A DNA stretch of 9,382 bases from Actinomycetota bacterium (GTDB taxonomy: Bacteria; Actinomycetota; Humimicrobiia; Humimicrobiales; Humimicrobiaceae): contig JADHVM010000026.1 of NCBI GenBank assembly GCA_016783985.1, forward strand, positions 1 through 9,382, read 5' to 3'. This document shows, in pieces, positions 1-6,601 of this stretch (within the stretch, counting starts at the first letter, position 1; every line of letters begins with the position of its first letter). Both the position numbers and the translations under genes were made by a program. The notes beneath the pieces were generated by a model. It was given only the letters and a program-made list of their open reading frames with translations. It ran no database searches and had not been told where the DNA came from.

Positions 1-336
1 GTCCTTCAGTCGGAAAACTACATTTTTTTTGCACCAGACTTACTTGTTTATGAATTGTTAAATATTTATAGGACAAAATTAGAATTAACCAATGAAAAAA
101 TTAATAAAATACTTAAGGAACTTTACGATTCAATAGTTATTTTAGGTATAAATAAAAATACATTCTCTAAAGCATTTCTATTTGCTAGAAATCTAAATAT
201 ATCTCTTTACGATAGTATTTATTTATCCTTATCTGAGGATTTAGACGCTTTTTTGATTACTGCCGATAAAAAGTTATTTGAATCAGTGAAAGATGCAAAT
301 AAAAAGGTTATGATGTTATCGGATTTTTTGTCATAA
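1..336 (+). CDS. PIN-domain (VapC-like) toxin, 5' end cut by window edge
   Basis: The frame is open from base 1 to a TAA at 334-336, giving 111 codons. PIN proteins are usually about 130-140 residues, so roughly 20-25 N-terminal residues, including the first metal-binding Asp, lie outside the window. A TTG at 55 lies inside the conserved PDLLVYELLN segment, so it is not the true start. Visible PIN features are the second acidic residue in VYELLN (about codon 18), the third in SLYDSIYLSLSE (about codon 71) and the terminal TAD motif in LITADKKLF (about codon 89). PIN proteins of this type are Mg-dependent ribonucleases, normally held inactive by an antitoxin encoded just upstream, here out of view. 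It could also be a stand-alone PIN protein. Family assignment is firm; its partner and RNA target are unknown. Confidence 0.85.
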   Translation, partial: VLQSENYIFFAPDLLVYELLNIYRTKLELTNEKINKILKELYDSIVILGINKNTFSKAFLFARNLNISLYDSIYLSLSEDLDAFLITADKKLFESVKDANKKVMMLSDFLS

Positions 337-352
337 TTAATTTAAATTTTCT

Positions 353-480
353 AAAAAGAAAGTATTTGACACGATTATTTTGTTTCTTGAACAGCTTATA
401 TTTATAATGGAACAATTATAACAGGGGATAAAGAATTTAAAGAAATTGAAAGAGAAATTAATATTAAATGGATTTGTTAA
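353..480 (+). pseudogene. Remnant of a second PIN-domain toxin, internally deleted and frameshifted
   Basis: Two PIN-like fragments sit side by side in different frames. In one frame, about 353-391 reads KKKVFDTIILFLE, which resembles the first beta strand and first Asp of a PIN domain but has no start codon. In another frame, 391-480 reads TAYIYNGTIITGDKEF followed by KEIEREINIKWIC and a TAA, a very typical VapC C-terminus (the TGDxEFKxxE motif). About 80 codons that should lie between them are absent, and a TGA at 388-390 precedes the second piece. The C-terminal match is strong; the N-terminal piece is short and is an inference. The fragment lies 16 bases after the preceding PIN gene on the same strand and no longer encodes a working toxin. 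Confidence 0.65.
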
Positions 481-490
481 AAAAAAGTGA

Positions 491-523
<33 letters not shown>

Positions 524-578
524 AATTTCAGTATAACCAGAATTATATTTATTCTATCATTATTTTTTACTGGAATGG

Positions 579-594
579 GCGTTTTAGCGTTTTA
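579..594. repeat. Two tandem copies of an 8-bp unit
   Basis: GCGTTTTA occurs twice head to tail between the PIN-toxin remnant and the 3' end of hepT. The rest of 481-627 is AT-rich with no open frame, promoter or hairpin that I would defend. The repeat is directly visible, but two short copies may be chance or replication slippage. Confidence 0.45.
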
Positions 595-627
595 ATAAGT
601 TATAATATGAAAGATTTAAATAAAACT

Positions 628-969
628 TTATTCGTCTTCTAGTACATTCTTTATCTTATCTTTTAGAATAGGAATATCCTTACTAACTGTTTCCCATACT
701 GCCTCTACATCAACACCAAAATAGCCATGTATCAATTTATCTCTCATTCCTGCAATATCTTTCCAGGGTATTTCAGGATATTTCTCTCTTAATCTTTTCG
801 GCAAGCTTTTTGTTGCTTCTCCAATAATTTCAATTTGTCTTATTACTCCATCTTGAACAAGATTGTTAATTATAAAAGTATCATATTTTAAATCCTGCAC
901 ATATTTTTCAATCCAAAAAATTGCATCCAAAATATGTCTTAGATATACTTTATCATCTTTTTCTTTCAT
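628..969 (-). CDS. hepT: HepT-like ribonuclease toxin (DUF86/HEPN family)
   Basis: This is a 113-residue all-helical HEPN-type protein, normal length for HepT. The active-site motif R-x4-H-x-Y is present as RDKLIHGY (R76, H81, Y83). The upstream segment [16 protein letters not shown] is also characteristic of the family. HepT toxins cleave RNA as dimers; in studied pairs the partner MntA nucleotidyltransferase blocks them by adding AMP to the Tyr of this motif. The ATG overlaps the end of the nucleotidyltransferase gene by 17 bases, indicating translational coupling, and a purine-rich AGAGG lies about 12 bases before the start. It is the last gene of a likely vapB-vapC-mntA-hepT run. No key residue is missing, so the toxin looks intact. 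Function is inferred from the family. Confidence 0.92.
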   Translation of the reverse strand: MKEKDDKVYLRHILDAIFWIEKYVQDLKYDTFIINNLVQDGVIRQIEIIGEATKSLPKRLREKYPEIPWKDIAGMRDKLIHGYFGVDVEAVWETVSKDIPILKDKIKNVLEDE

Positions 970-1261
970 AAATTACTTTTTCCTCTCTTCTAATCTTGTC
1001 AATTAAATAAGGACTTATTGATTTTTCCGTCAGTAAATCTACTTTTATTCCTATTGATTCGTACAATTCTCTTTCTATTCTCACTATTTCCAGCAAACTT
1101 TTCTTTACTGAAAATTTAACCATAATATCGATATCACTTTCAAGATTATTTTCTCCTCTAGCGTATGAACCAAAAATACTTATTCTGCTGATTCTATTAT
1201 TTTTAAGTATAGAAATAATCTTTTTGAATATATGCTTATGATTTGTTTTATTTTGGATCAT
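953..1261 (-). CDS. mntA: MntA-type minimal nucleotidyltransferase antitoxin
   Basis: About 102 residues carrying a polymerase-beta-type nucleotidyltransferase fold. The signature G-S-x10-D-x-D is complete (GSYARGE through SDID), and the third acidic residue is in KVDLL. Members paired with HepT act as antitoxins by transferring AMP to the toxin. The frame extends to a TTG at 1270, but I prefer the ATG at 1261: a GGAG at 1272-1275 lies 10 bases before this ATG but only 1 base before the TTG. The gene starts 27 bases after the vapC stop and overlaps hepT by 17 bases, so antitoxin precedes toxin as is usual for this pair. The stop is TGA. Function is inferred from the family and the adjacent HepT; the protein appears complete. 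Confidence 0.9.
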   Translation of the reverse strand: MIQNKTNHKHIFKKIISILKNNRISRISIFGSYARGENNLESDIDIMVKFSVKKSLLEIVRIERELYESIGIKVDLLTEKSISPYLIDKIRREEKVIYERKR

Positions 1262-1271
1262 AGTTCTCAAA

Positions 1272-1275
1272 CTCC
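1272..1275 (-). promoter_or_regulatory. Ribosome binding site deciding the mntA start
   Basis: GGAG on the minus strand, 10 bases upstream of the ATG at 1261. It would abut the alternative TTG at 1270, which argues for the shorter protein. Confidence 0.55.
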
Positions 1276-1288
1276 ATGAATTATAACC

Positions 1289-1705
1289 TTATGGTTTTAC
1301 AACTCTAACTTCAGGCATTGGATAATGTTTAACATTTCGTGTTAATAAATAAAGATCATAATAAAATGCAGTTGCTGCTATTAAAACATCTCCAAGTCCA
1401 ATATTATGGCTCTTACTATACTGATTTAGAAATAAGCCTGATTGTTCGCCTATACGATCTGTTATTTGTATGCATGTTAATTGATTAAAAAATAAATTTA
1501 TTTTATCAAATTCATCTTTGAATGCTCCTGCAAAAATTTCAGCTTTTGATACTGGTGAATAAAAGAAATTAGAATTCTTTATTTTTAGTTTCTTAATGTA
1601 ATTTATTATATAAATATCATTTTTTAAAATATCTATAATAATATCTGAATCAAATAAATATTGTATGTTATATTCTTTTTTTTCCTCATGCAAAACATCA
1701 AACAT
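1289..1705 (-). CDS. vapC: PIN-domain ribonuclease toxin VapC
   Basis: A 138-residue PIN protein. The acidic residues expected at the active site are D19 (in LFDSDIIIDIL), E56 (in SKAEIFAG) and D106 (in GLGDVLIAATA). The fourth position is Asn124 in LLTRNVKHYP, a common variant. VapC toxins are Mg-dependent endoribonucleases that attack tRNA or rRNA and are neutralised by VapB. The ATG overlaps the 3' end of vapB by 8 bases, the usual coupling. The N-terminus is odd: the first Asp normally falls around residue 4-8, so there is an extra leader of about 12 residues. That leader contains an A8 run (1676-1683), so the exact start is less certain than the family assignment. The gene is followed 27 bases later by mntA. 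Confidence 0.92.
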   Translation of the reverse strand: MFDVLHEEKKEYNIQYLFDSDIIIDILKNDIYIINYIKKLKIKNSNFFYSPVSKAEIFAGAFKDEFDKINLFFNQLTCIQITDRIGEQSGLFLNQYSKSHNIGLGDVLIAATAFYYDLYLLTRNVKHYPMPEVRVVKP

Positions 1706-1973
1706 CTTTATACTTGTTTTTATATATATTATATATTCTTTTATCTTTCCTTATATTATCTATATAATTTTTACTGCTCTTTATATCATTTCGGTTTTCC
1801 CATAATCCCGCTATAGTATCTACCGCTTTATTGAAATCTATTTTTTTTGTTATGCCGAATTTATAATTTACAGATTCTCTTATTAATTCAGATATAGTCT
1901 TATTTGTTTTTTTACTTTCAATAATTAAGTTGTTATATTGTTCATCATTTAAATAAATTTGTGTTCTTTTCAT
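1698..1973 (-). CDS. vapB: Ribbon-helix-helix antitoxin VapB
   Basis: A 91-residue antitoxin. The N-terminal 45 residues form a ribbon-helix-helix DNA-binding domain: strand KRTQIYLND, then helices EQYNNLIIESKKT and TISELIRESVNYKFG. The remainder, with AGLWENRNDIKSSKNYIDNIRKD, matches the toxin-wrapping tail of VapB proteins. It should bind and silence the VapC made by the next gene and, with it, repress its own promoter; the palindrome at 2035-2055 is the obvious binding site. The ATG has an AGGA 7 bases upstream. The predicted transcript starts around 2037, leaving a leader of about 64 bases that is A- and T-rich. Ends with TGA inside the vapC start region (8-base overlap). Confidence 0.9.
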   Translation of the reverse strand: MKRTQIYLNDEQYNNLIIESKKTNKTISELIRESVNYKFGITKKIDFNKAVDTIAGLWENRNDIKSSKNYIDNIRKDKRIYNIYKNKYKDV

Positions 1974-2034
1974 TCTTTAATCCTACACTTAGTAACTATA
2001 TTTAAAAGAAAAATTATTTTTTTTCTTCTTAACT

Positions 2035-2055
2035 ACGATGTATATTATACATCGT
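2035..2055. promoter_or_regulatory. Palindromic operator over the vapB -10 box
   Basis: A 21-bp palindrome with 10-bp perfect arms (ACGATGTATA and its complement TATACATCGT) around a single central base. It completely covers the -10 hexamer. Ribbon-helix-helix antitoxins such as VapB bind short inverted repeats in their own promoters, so this is the likely autoregulatory site. The palindrome is seen directly; the bound protein is inferred. Confidence 0.78.
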
Positions 2056-2071
2056 GTATTTAGATTGTCAA
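2044..2071 (-). promoter_or_regulatory. Sigma-70-type promoter of the vapB operon
   Basis: On the minus strand, a perfect -35 TTGACA (2066-2071) and a perfect -10 TATAAT (2044-2049) are separated by 16 bases. The start of transcription would be near 2037. It is the only strong promoter I can see in the window and can serve vapB, vapC, mntA and hepT. It lies 52 bases downstream of the dut stop. Confidence 0.8.
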
Positions 2072-2123
2072 TATTTTGGAGTTGCTGTTATTAATGCATC
2101 AGTATACTATTTTTTTCAAAAAT

Positions 2124-2558
2124 TTATTTACCAGTGCTGCCAAATCCTCCTTCTCCCCTACTAGTAATATCTAATTCTTCTACTAGCTCTATTTTAGCAT
2201 CTTCAACTTTCTGGATGACTAATTGACAGATTTTATCACCTTTTTTTAGTTTAAATTCTTTTTTAGTATCTAGATTTATAAGAATTGTACATATTTCCCC
2301 TCTATACTCCGAATCAATTAATCCTGGAGTATTTACTATAGATATACCATTCTTAATAGCAAGTCCTGACCTTGGTTGAACAAAACCAGCATATCCTTCA
2401 GGTATTGATACTTTTATACCAGTAGGTATTTTTTTTCTTTCAAGAGGTTTTAATATACAACCTATAGCACTATAAAGATCAATTCCTGCATCACCTTTAT
2501 GTGCATATTTTGGTATTGGTAGTGTTTTATCAAGTATTTTAATCTTAATTGCTATCAT
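2124..2558 (-). CDS. dut: Deoxyuridine 5'-triphosphate nucleotidohydrolase (dUTPase)
   Basis: A 144-residue trimeric-type dUTPase with all five motifs in order: AGIDLYSA (24-31), PRSGLA (62-67), GLIDSEYRG (79-87, catalytic Asp82), GDKICQLVI (107-115) and the glycine-rich RGEGGFGSTG (134-143). It hydrolyses dUTP to dUMP and pyrophosphate, keeping uracil out of DNA and feeding thymidylate synthesis. Length is standard and no motif residue is lost, apart from Lys and Cys where motif 4 usually has Arg and Ala. The ATG lacks a clear Shine-Dalgarno sequence. It lies 84 bases after the sugar-kinase gene and is functionally unrelated to it, so it may have its own weak promoter in that AT-rich gap (a TATAAT-like hexamer at 2612-2617 lacks a good -35). 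dUTPases also occur on phages, but nothing phage-like is nearby. Confidence 0.95.
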   Translation of the reverse strand: MIAIKIKILDKTLPIPKYAHKGDAGIDLYSAIGCILKPLERKKIPTGIKVSIPEGYAGFVQPRSGLAIKNGISIVNTPGLIDSEYRGEICTILINLDTKKEFKLKKGDKICQLVIQKVEDAKIELVEELDITSRGEGGFGSTGK

Positions 2559-2642
2559 AGTTAACTTTTATTTTAATAATATATAAATAGTACTTATAAA
2601 ATTTAATTATTATTATACTTAATCTTTAAGGGTGAAAGTATT

Positions 2643-4169
2643 TTATGATATAGAATCTATTTTTTTAAACTCATCTTTTAAATTTTTATATAAAGAATTA
2701 TAGATTTTATATAATTCATTATATTTTAATACATTCTCCTCTATTGGATTATTCTTATTTACTTCTTTAATAACCCTATCGCATGCTTCTTCTACACTTT
2801 TATATATACCACAACCAGCTCCAGCTATTAATGCAGCACCATAAGCAGGACCTTCTTCAATATTTAATGTTACAATTTTAGTATCAAAAATATCAGATAT
2901 TATTTGTCTCCATATTTTACTTTTTGCACCTCCACCATAAAGAACAATTTTACTTGAAATAATATCAATCTCCTTCATAAGAGATAGGCAATCAAACTGG
3001 CTGAATGCTACACCCTCCATGATTGAGCGCACAAAGTGGTCCTGTCCATGCAGGTACGAAATTCCAAAAAATACACCTCTTGCGTAAGGATCAGCGTAAG
3101 GCGTTCTTTCACCTGATAGGTATGGTAAAAATACAAGCCCATTTGAGCCAGCTGGGATGTTTTCAGCTTGTTTAGTTAACAGCTCATACTCCTCTTCATT
3201 TGGGTATGTTTTAGATATCTTATCACTTGGTCCAAAATTATCATTATACCATTTAAGAGATCCAGCAGCTGATAGAGTTACTCCCATTAGATGCCACTTT
3301 CCTGGGACAGCATGACAAAATGAATGTAATCTCCCCAGGCTATCAAATACAGGTTTGTCACTATGTGCAAATACAACTCCAGAAGTTCCAATATAATCAG
3401 ATATTAATCCTTCTTTTACTATACCAGATCCGACAGCTCCAACTGCCTGGTCCCCTCCCCCTCCTGCTATAGGTAAACCTTTAGTAAGTCCAGTAAATTT
3501 GGAAGCAAGTTCACTTATTTTTGAACTTATATGTGTTGATTCGTAAATAGATGGGAGTAAGCCTTTATCAATATTAAGTCCGTCCAAAATTTCATCTGAC
3601 CAATTTCTTTTAGCTATGTTCATAAGAATTGTTCCAGATGCATCAGATACTTCAGTAGCATATATACCTGATAATTTATACCTTATATAATCTTTTGGAA
3701 GGAGTATCTTCGCTACTTTTTTATAATTTTCAGGTTCAACCTCTTTCAGCCATAGTATTTTTGGAGCTGTAAAACCTGTAAGAGCTTTATTATATGAGAG
3801 TTTTATAAAGTTCTTATATCCAAAAATATCATATATTTCATTACATTGCTTTTGAGTCCTCTGGTCACACCATAGAATAGCCGGTCTTATTACTTTGCCA
3901 TAATTGTCAACGAACACACTGCCATGCATTTGTCCTGTAAGCCCCATACAGGATATTTTACCAGGAGATATATTTGATTTTTCTACTGCATCTTTTATAG
4001 TATATACTACAGCATTCCACCAATCATCTGGATTCTGTTCAGCCCAACCAGGCTTAGGTGTATACATTTTATATTCCTTCGCAGAAGAGCTGATTAACCG
4101 TCCATCTTCGTTGATTATTATTGTTCTTGTTGATGTAGTACCTATATCAATGCCTAATAAATATTTCAT
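2643..4169 (-). CDS. xylB: Xylulokinase-type FGGY carbohydrate kinase
   Basis: A full-length (508-residue) FGGY kinase most like D-xylulokinase. The N-terminal phosphate-binding loop is GIDIGTTSTR (6-15). The xylulokinase-type QMHG (80-83), the segment EVSDASGT (173-180) and the catalytic Asp240 in GGGGDQ match XylB, where the corresponding Met-His-Gly and Asp contact the ketose. LPYLSGERTP (348-357) and the C-terminal GGGAKSKIWRQ (412-422) complete the fold. It should phosphorylate D-xylulose, or a similar ketose, to the 5-phosphate for the pentose phosphate pathway. The ATG has AGAGG about 6 bases upstream. It follows the xylose isomerase-like gene by 42 bases on the same strand, the classic xylA-xylB order. 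The exact ketose is uncertain because the neighbouring isomerase is atypical. Confidence 0.9.
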   Translation of the reverse strand: MKYLLGIDIGTTSTRTIIINEDGRLISSSAKEYKMYTPKPGWAEQNPDDWWNAVVYTIKDAVEKSNISPGKISCMGLTGQMHGSVFVDNYGKVIRPAILWCDQRTQKQCNEIYDIFGYKNFIKLSYNKALTGFTAPKILWLKEVEPENYKKVAKILLPKDYIRYKLSGIYATEVSDASGTILMNIAKRNWSDEILDGLNIDKGLLPSIYESTHISSKISELASKFTGLTKGLPIAGGGGDQAVGAVGSGIVKEGLISDYIGTSGVVFAHSDKPVFDSLGRLHSFCHAVPGKWHLMGVTLSAAGSLKWYNDNFGPSDKISKTYPNEEEYELLTKQAENIPAGSNGLVFLPYLSGERTPYADPYARGVFFGISYLHGQDHFVRSIMEGVAFSQFDCLSLMKEIDIISSKIVLYGGGAKSKIWRQIISDIFDTKIVTLNIEEGPAYGAALIAGAGCGIYKSVEEACDRVIKEVNKNNPIEENVLKYNELYKIYNSLYKNLKDEFKKIDSIS

Positions 4170-4211
4170 ATATACCTCTATTCGTATATTTTCTAAACAA
4201 AAACAGATCTT

Positions 4212-5321
4212 TTATTTAATACTATTAGCAATTATTAATTCAATTTCTCCTCTGTTATTCTCAGGATTAAAATATGCTTCCACCAACCTCTCATTTGGAA
4301 GATTGTTTATTCTCTCATTCATGTGGTTTAAAACCAATGAATTTATTTGAATAGCCTTATCAACCGGCATCCTTTCAGGGTTTATATCTATCCCGTAATA
4401 CTCTTTATAGCCAGACATTTTCAGTGCAAAAAGTGATGCTTCTGCTTGCTGCCATTCAACTACTCCTATATTTAAATCCTGGTCATAATTACCAAGAGGC
4501 TGGCTATTCCAATGAGTATGAAAGAGCCTTCCCTGTCTTGTAGCTCTACTAAATGCATATGGTGTGTCTTCAAAACCCATTCTGATGTGTCCAATCTCTG
4601 GCTGCATTCCCAGTAAAGAATAACCTTTACTTAAAAGATCCTTGTTAGTCTTAGATTTAAGACGTAACTCAATATCCCTACATGCTATTAATCCATCTGA
4701 TGTTGTTCTATAGATATTGTTAGGAGCAGGTTCGTATGGTTTAGGTTCTATAGCTACTGTTACTCCTGGCACCTCATCCATTGCTATAGCTATTGCATCT
4801 TCAAACCTATCCCACATATCATAAAAATCAGTTCCTAGTGAATATAAATATCCATCAATTCCCGGCCAGATTCCTGCATGGTGCAATTTTTTTTCTTTAG
4901 CAAACTTCAGGCAGTTTATAAGTGTTTCTATTGCTTTATTTCGATATTTATCATAAGGATTTGAAAGTGAGCCAAATTCATATTCTTTCGGGTAAAAAAT
5001 TGCAGGATAACAGCTCAGTAGTTTTATTCCTGTTTCTTTCTCCAATTTTTCATATAAATAATAATTATCCTCGTTTACTTCAATTGGATAATGTGCTTCA
5101 ATAGCCTTAACTCCATATTTTGCCATTTCATAAGCCATTTCAATTTTTTGAGGTATGTCCTTGCTTTCCACATATGCTTCATGAAATCTTCCTCCTGAAG
5201 GTGTAAAATACCATATTCCTACTGATATTTTTATATCCAGGGTAAAACTCTTCAGATGCTTAATAAGTTCTTCTTTGTTTCTTTTAATTTTTTGATACCT
5301 TGTGTCAATTATATTCACCAT
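4212..5321 (-). CDS. Divergent xylose isomerase-family sugar isomerase
   Basis: A 369-residue TIM-barrel protein recognisable as a short (class I-like) XylA relative. Compared from memory with actinobacterial XylA, it keeps the active-site Trp positions (GIWYF, Trp152 in GIWPGIDG), Glu192 and Lys194 (IEPKP), Glu242 and His245 (PEIGH), Asp280 and Asp282 (YDQDL) and Asp312 (GIDINPER). Two changes stand out. His270 (HTHWN) replaces the metal-binding Asp of XylA (LFHIDLN), and the Asp of the His-Asp ring-opening pair is missing (AHYPIEV, only His77 kept). A His at the first position recalls L-rhamnose isomerases. It probably interconverts an aldose and a ketose with two divalent metals, but D-xylose is not assured. 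The ATG has a strong GGGAGG 5 bases upstream, and xylB follows. I leave the symbol blank because of the substitutions. Confidence 0.8.
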   Translation of the reverse strand: MVNIIDTRYQKIKRNKEELIKHLKSFTLDIKISVGIWYFTPSGGRFHEAYVESKDIPQKIEMAYEMAKYGVKAIEAHYPIEVNEDNYYLYEKLEKETGIKLLSCYPAIFYPKEYEFGSLSNPYDKYRNKAIETLINCLKFAKEKKLHHAGIWPGIDGYLYSLGTDFYDMWDRFEDAIAIAMDEVPGVTVAIEPKPYEPAPNNIYRTTSDGLIACRDIELRLKSKTNKDLLSKGYSLLGMQPEIGHIRMGFEDTPYAFSRATRQGRLFHTHWNSQPLGNYDQDLNIGVVEWQQAEASLFALKMSGYKEYYGIDINPERMPVDKAIQINSLVLNHMNERINNLPNERLVEAYFNPENNRGEIELIIANSIK

Positions 5322-5326
5322 TTTAT

Positions 5327-5332
5327 CCTCCC
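5327..5332 (-). promoter_or_regulatory. Strong Shine-Dalgarno of the isomerase gene
   Basis: GGGAGG on the minus strand, 5 bases before the ATG. The gap behind it (5322-5487, 166 bases) is very AT-rich. It holds TATAAT-like hexamers but no matching -35, and no GC-rich hairpin, so I cannot say whether the isomerase-kinase pair has its own promoter or is read through from the ABC genes. Confidence 0.7.
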
Positions 5333-5487
5333 AATATAATCAGACTATTATTATATATTGTTAAAATAATATTATAATCGAAAATTTTAATAATTATTTT
5401 TTTATATATTAATTAAAAATGATTATATTCTAGATATGCTAAAAAAATCTTTAAAAATATACGATAATTTGATCTTTATCTTTCTAT

Positions 5488-6582
5488 TTATTTTAATCGT
5501 TTCTTACTTTCAATATCAAATAGATGAGACTTCTCCATACGAAAATTTGCATAGATTTGTTCACCAATTTTAGTCATAAATTTTGGGGGAGCAACTGCCT
5601 TAAAAATAGTCCTGTTATCAATTTTTAAGTTCAATATATCTTCAGCACCTATGCTCTGACTAAAATATACAGTGGATTTAAATGAATTAACACTCCCCTC
5701 TTCCCGGGTTATTTCAATATCTTCAGGTCTAACACCAACTATCACGTTTTTTCTATTATATTTACTGATTAGGCTGTGCTGTCCATCAGTCATACTGCAA
5801 ACCATTGCTCTTTCGTTAATAATTAATTTATTATTTTCTATAGCAGCATTAAAAATATTAATCTCGGGACTTCCAATAAATTCTGCAACAAATACATTTT
5901 CTGGTGTTTTATATATATCTTTAGGTGTTCCTATTTGAATAATCTCCCCCTCATTAAGAACTGCAATTCTATCAGCCATAGTCATTGCTTCAATTTGATC
6001 ATGAGTAACATAAAAAAAAGTAGAATTCAAATCCAGGTGTATTCTTGCGAGTTCCACTCTCATTTCTTCTCTTAATTTTGCATCTAAATTTGATAATGGT
6101 TCATCCATTAAGAATACTTTTGGTGCCCTAACTATTGCTCTTCCTATTGCCACCCTCTGCATTTCCCCGCCACTTAGATTTACTGTATTCCTATCTAATA
6201 AATGTTCTATATGTAAAATCTTAGAAACTTCTGAAACTTTTTTGTCAATTTCCTGTCTTGGTAATCTTCTTAATTTAGATTTAAGAGGAAACTCCAGATT
6301 CTGCTTCACTGTATAGTTAGGATATAAAGTATAGTATTGGAAAACAAAAGCTACATCCCTTAAAGCTGGTCCGATATCACTAACGTTTTTATTGTCCAAT
6401 AATATTTCACCTTTATCCTGTTTCTCAAGACCTGCAACAAGTCTTAACGTAGTTGTCTTCCCTGCTCCTGTAGGACCTAGTAAAATAAAGAATTCTTTAT
6501 CTTTTATTTCTAAATCCATTTCTTTTACCGCAGTTATATGTTTAAAAGTTTTTGTAATTGATTTTAATTTTATGCTAGCCAT
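5488..6582 (-). CDS. CUT1 sugar ABC transporter ATPase, second copy (UgpC/MalK type)
   Basis: A 364-residue ATPase with an N-terminal nucleotide-binding domain: Walker A GPTGAGKTT (36-44), Q-loop Gln82 in FVFQYYTLYP, signature LSGGEMQR (136-143), Walker B VFLMDEP (156-162), D-loop SNLDAK and switch His194 (YVTHDQ). A MalK-type C-terminal regulatory domain follows (IGSPEINIF, then VGVRPEDI), as in ATPases that energise oligosaccharide or sugar uptake. The frame runs back to a TTG at 6597, but I choose the ATG at 6582 because a GGGAG sits 8 bases before it, inside the longer frame. The gene begins 19 bases after the stop of the other ATPase gene. The two proteins differ throughout, so they probably form a heterodimer serving one permease pair; the transported sugar is not readable from the sequence. 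Confidence 0.92.
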   Translation of the reverse strand: MASIKLKSITKTFKHITAVKEMDLEIKDKEFFILLGPTGAGKTTTLRLVAGLEKQDKGEILLDNKNVSDIGPALRDVAFVFQYYTLYPNYTVKQNLEFPLKSKLRRLPRQEIDKKVSEVSKILHIEHLLDRNTVNLSGGEMQRVAIGRAIVRAPKVFLMDEPLSNLDAKLREEMRVELARIHLDLNSTFFYVTHDQIEAMTMADRIAVLNEGEIIQIGTPKDIYKTPENVFVAEFIGSPEINIFNAAIENNKLIINERAMVCSMTDGQHSLISKYNRKNVIVGVRPEDIEITREEGSVNSFKSTVYFSQSIGAEDILNLKIDNRTIFKAVAPPKFMTKIGEQIYANFRMEKSHLFDIESKKRLK

Positions 6583-6590
6583 GAAGTAGT

Positions 6591-6595
6591 CTCCC
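6591..6595 (-). promoter_or_regulatory. Ribosome binding site deciding the second ATPase start
   Basis: GGGAG on the minus strand, 8 bases before the ATG at 6582. It lies within the longer reading frame that begins at TTG 6597, which argues against the longer version. Confidence 0.65.
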
Positions 6596-6601
6596 AATTA
6601 A

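Noticed and set aside
366..371. A plus-strand TTGACA resembling a -35 box
   Set aside because: No -10 hexamer lies 15-19 bases downstream; the nearest is too far, and the bases are explained by the PIN remnant.
1280..1300. A small AACC-loop-GGTT hairpin after vapC as a terminator
   Set aside because: Only 4 bp of stem and no T-run follows on the minus strand; it lies just before the mntA ribosome binding site.
2612..2640. A possible dut promoter with TATAAT at 2612-2617 on the minus strand
   Set aside because: The hexamer 17 bases upstream (TACTTT) barely resembles a -35 box, and TATAAT is common by chance in AT-rich gaps.
3904..4350. Plus-strand open frame of 148 codons opposite the kinase and isomerase genes
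   Set aside because: It lies antisense to two well-supported genes, spans their junction, has no recognisable domain and no convincing ribosome binding site.
4922..5104. Plus-strand open frame of 60 codons
   Set aside because: Entirely antisense to the isomerase gene, with no recognisable motif.
5341..5487. Inverted AT-rich repeats (TTAAAAT / ATTTTAA) as an operator for the isomerase-kinase genes
   Set aside because: Arms are short, far apart and composed only of A and T; not distinguishable from background.
5672..5938. Plus-strand open frame of 88 codons
   Set aside because: Antisense to the second ATPase gene; the hydrophobic composition is a by-product of the opposite strand.
6392..6589. 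Plus-strand open frame of 65 codons
   Set aside because: Antisense to the Walker A region of the second ATPase; no support of its own.
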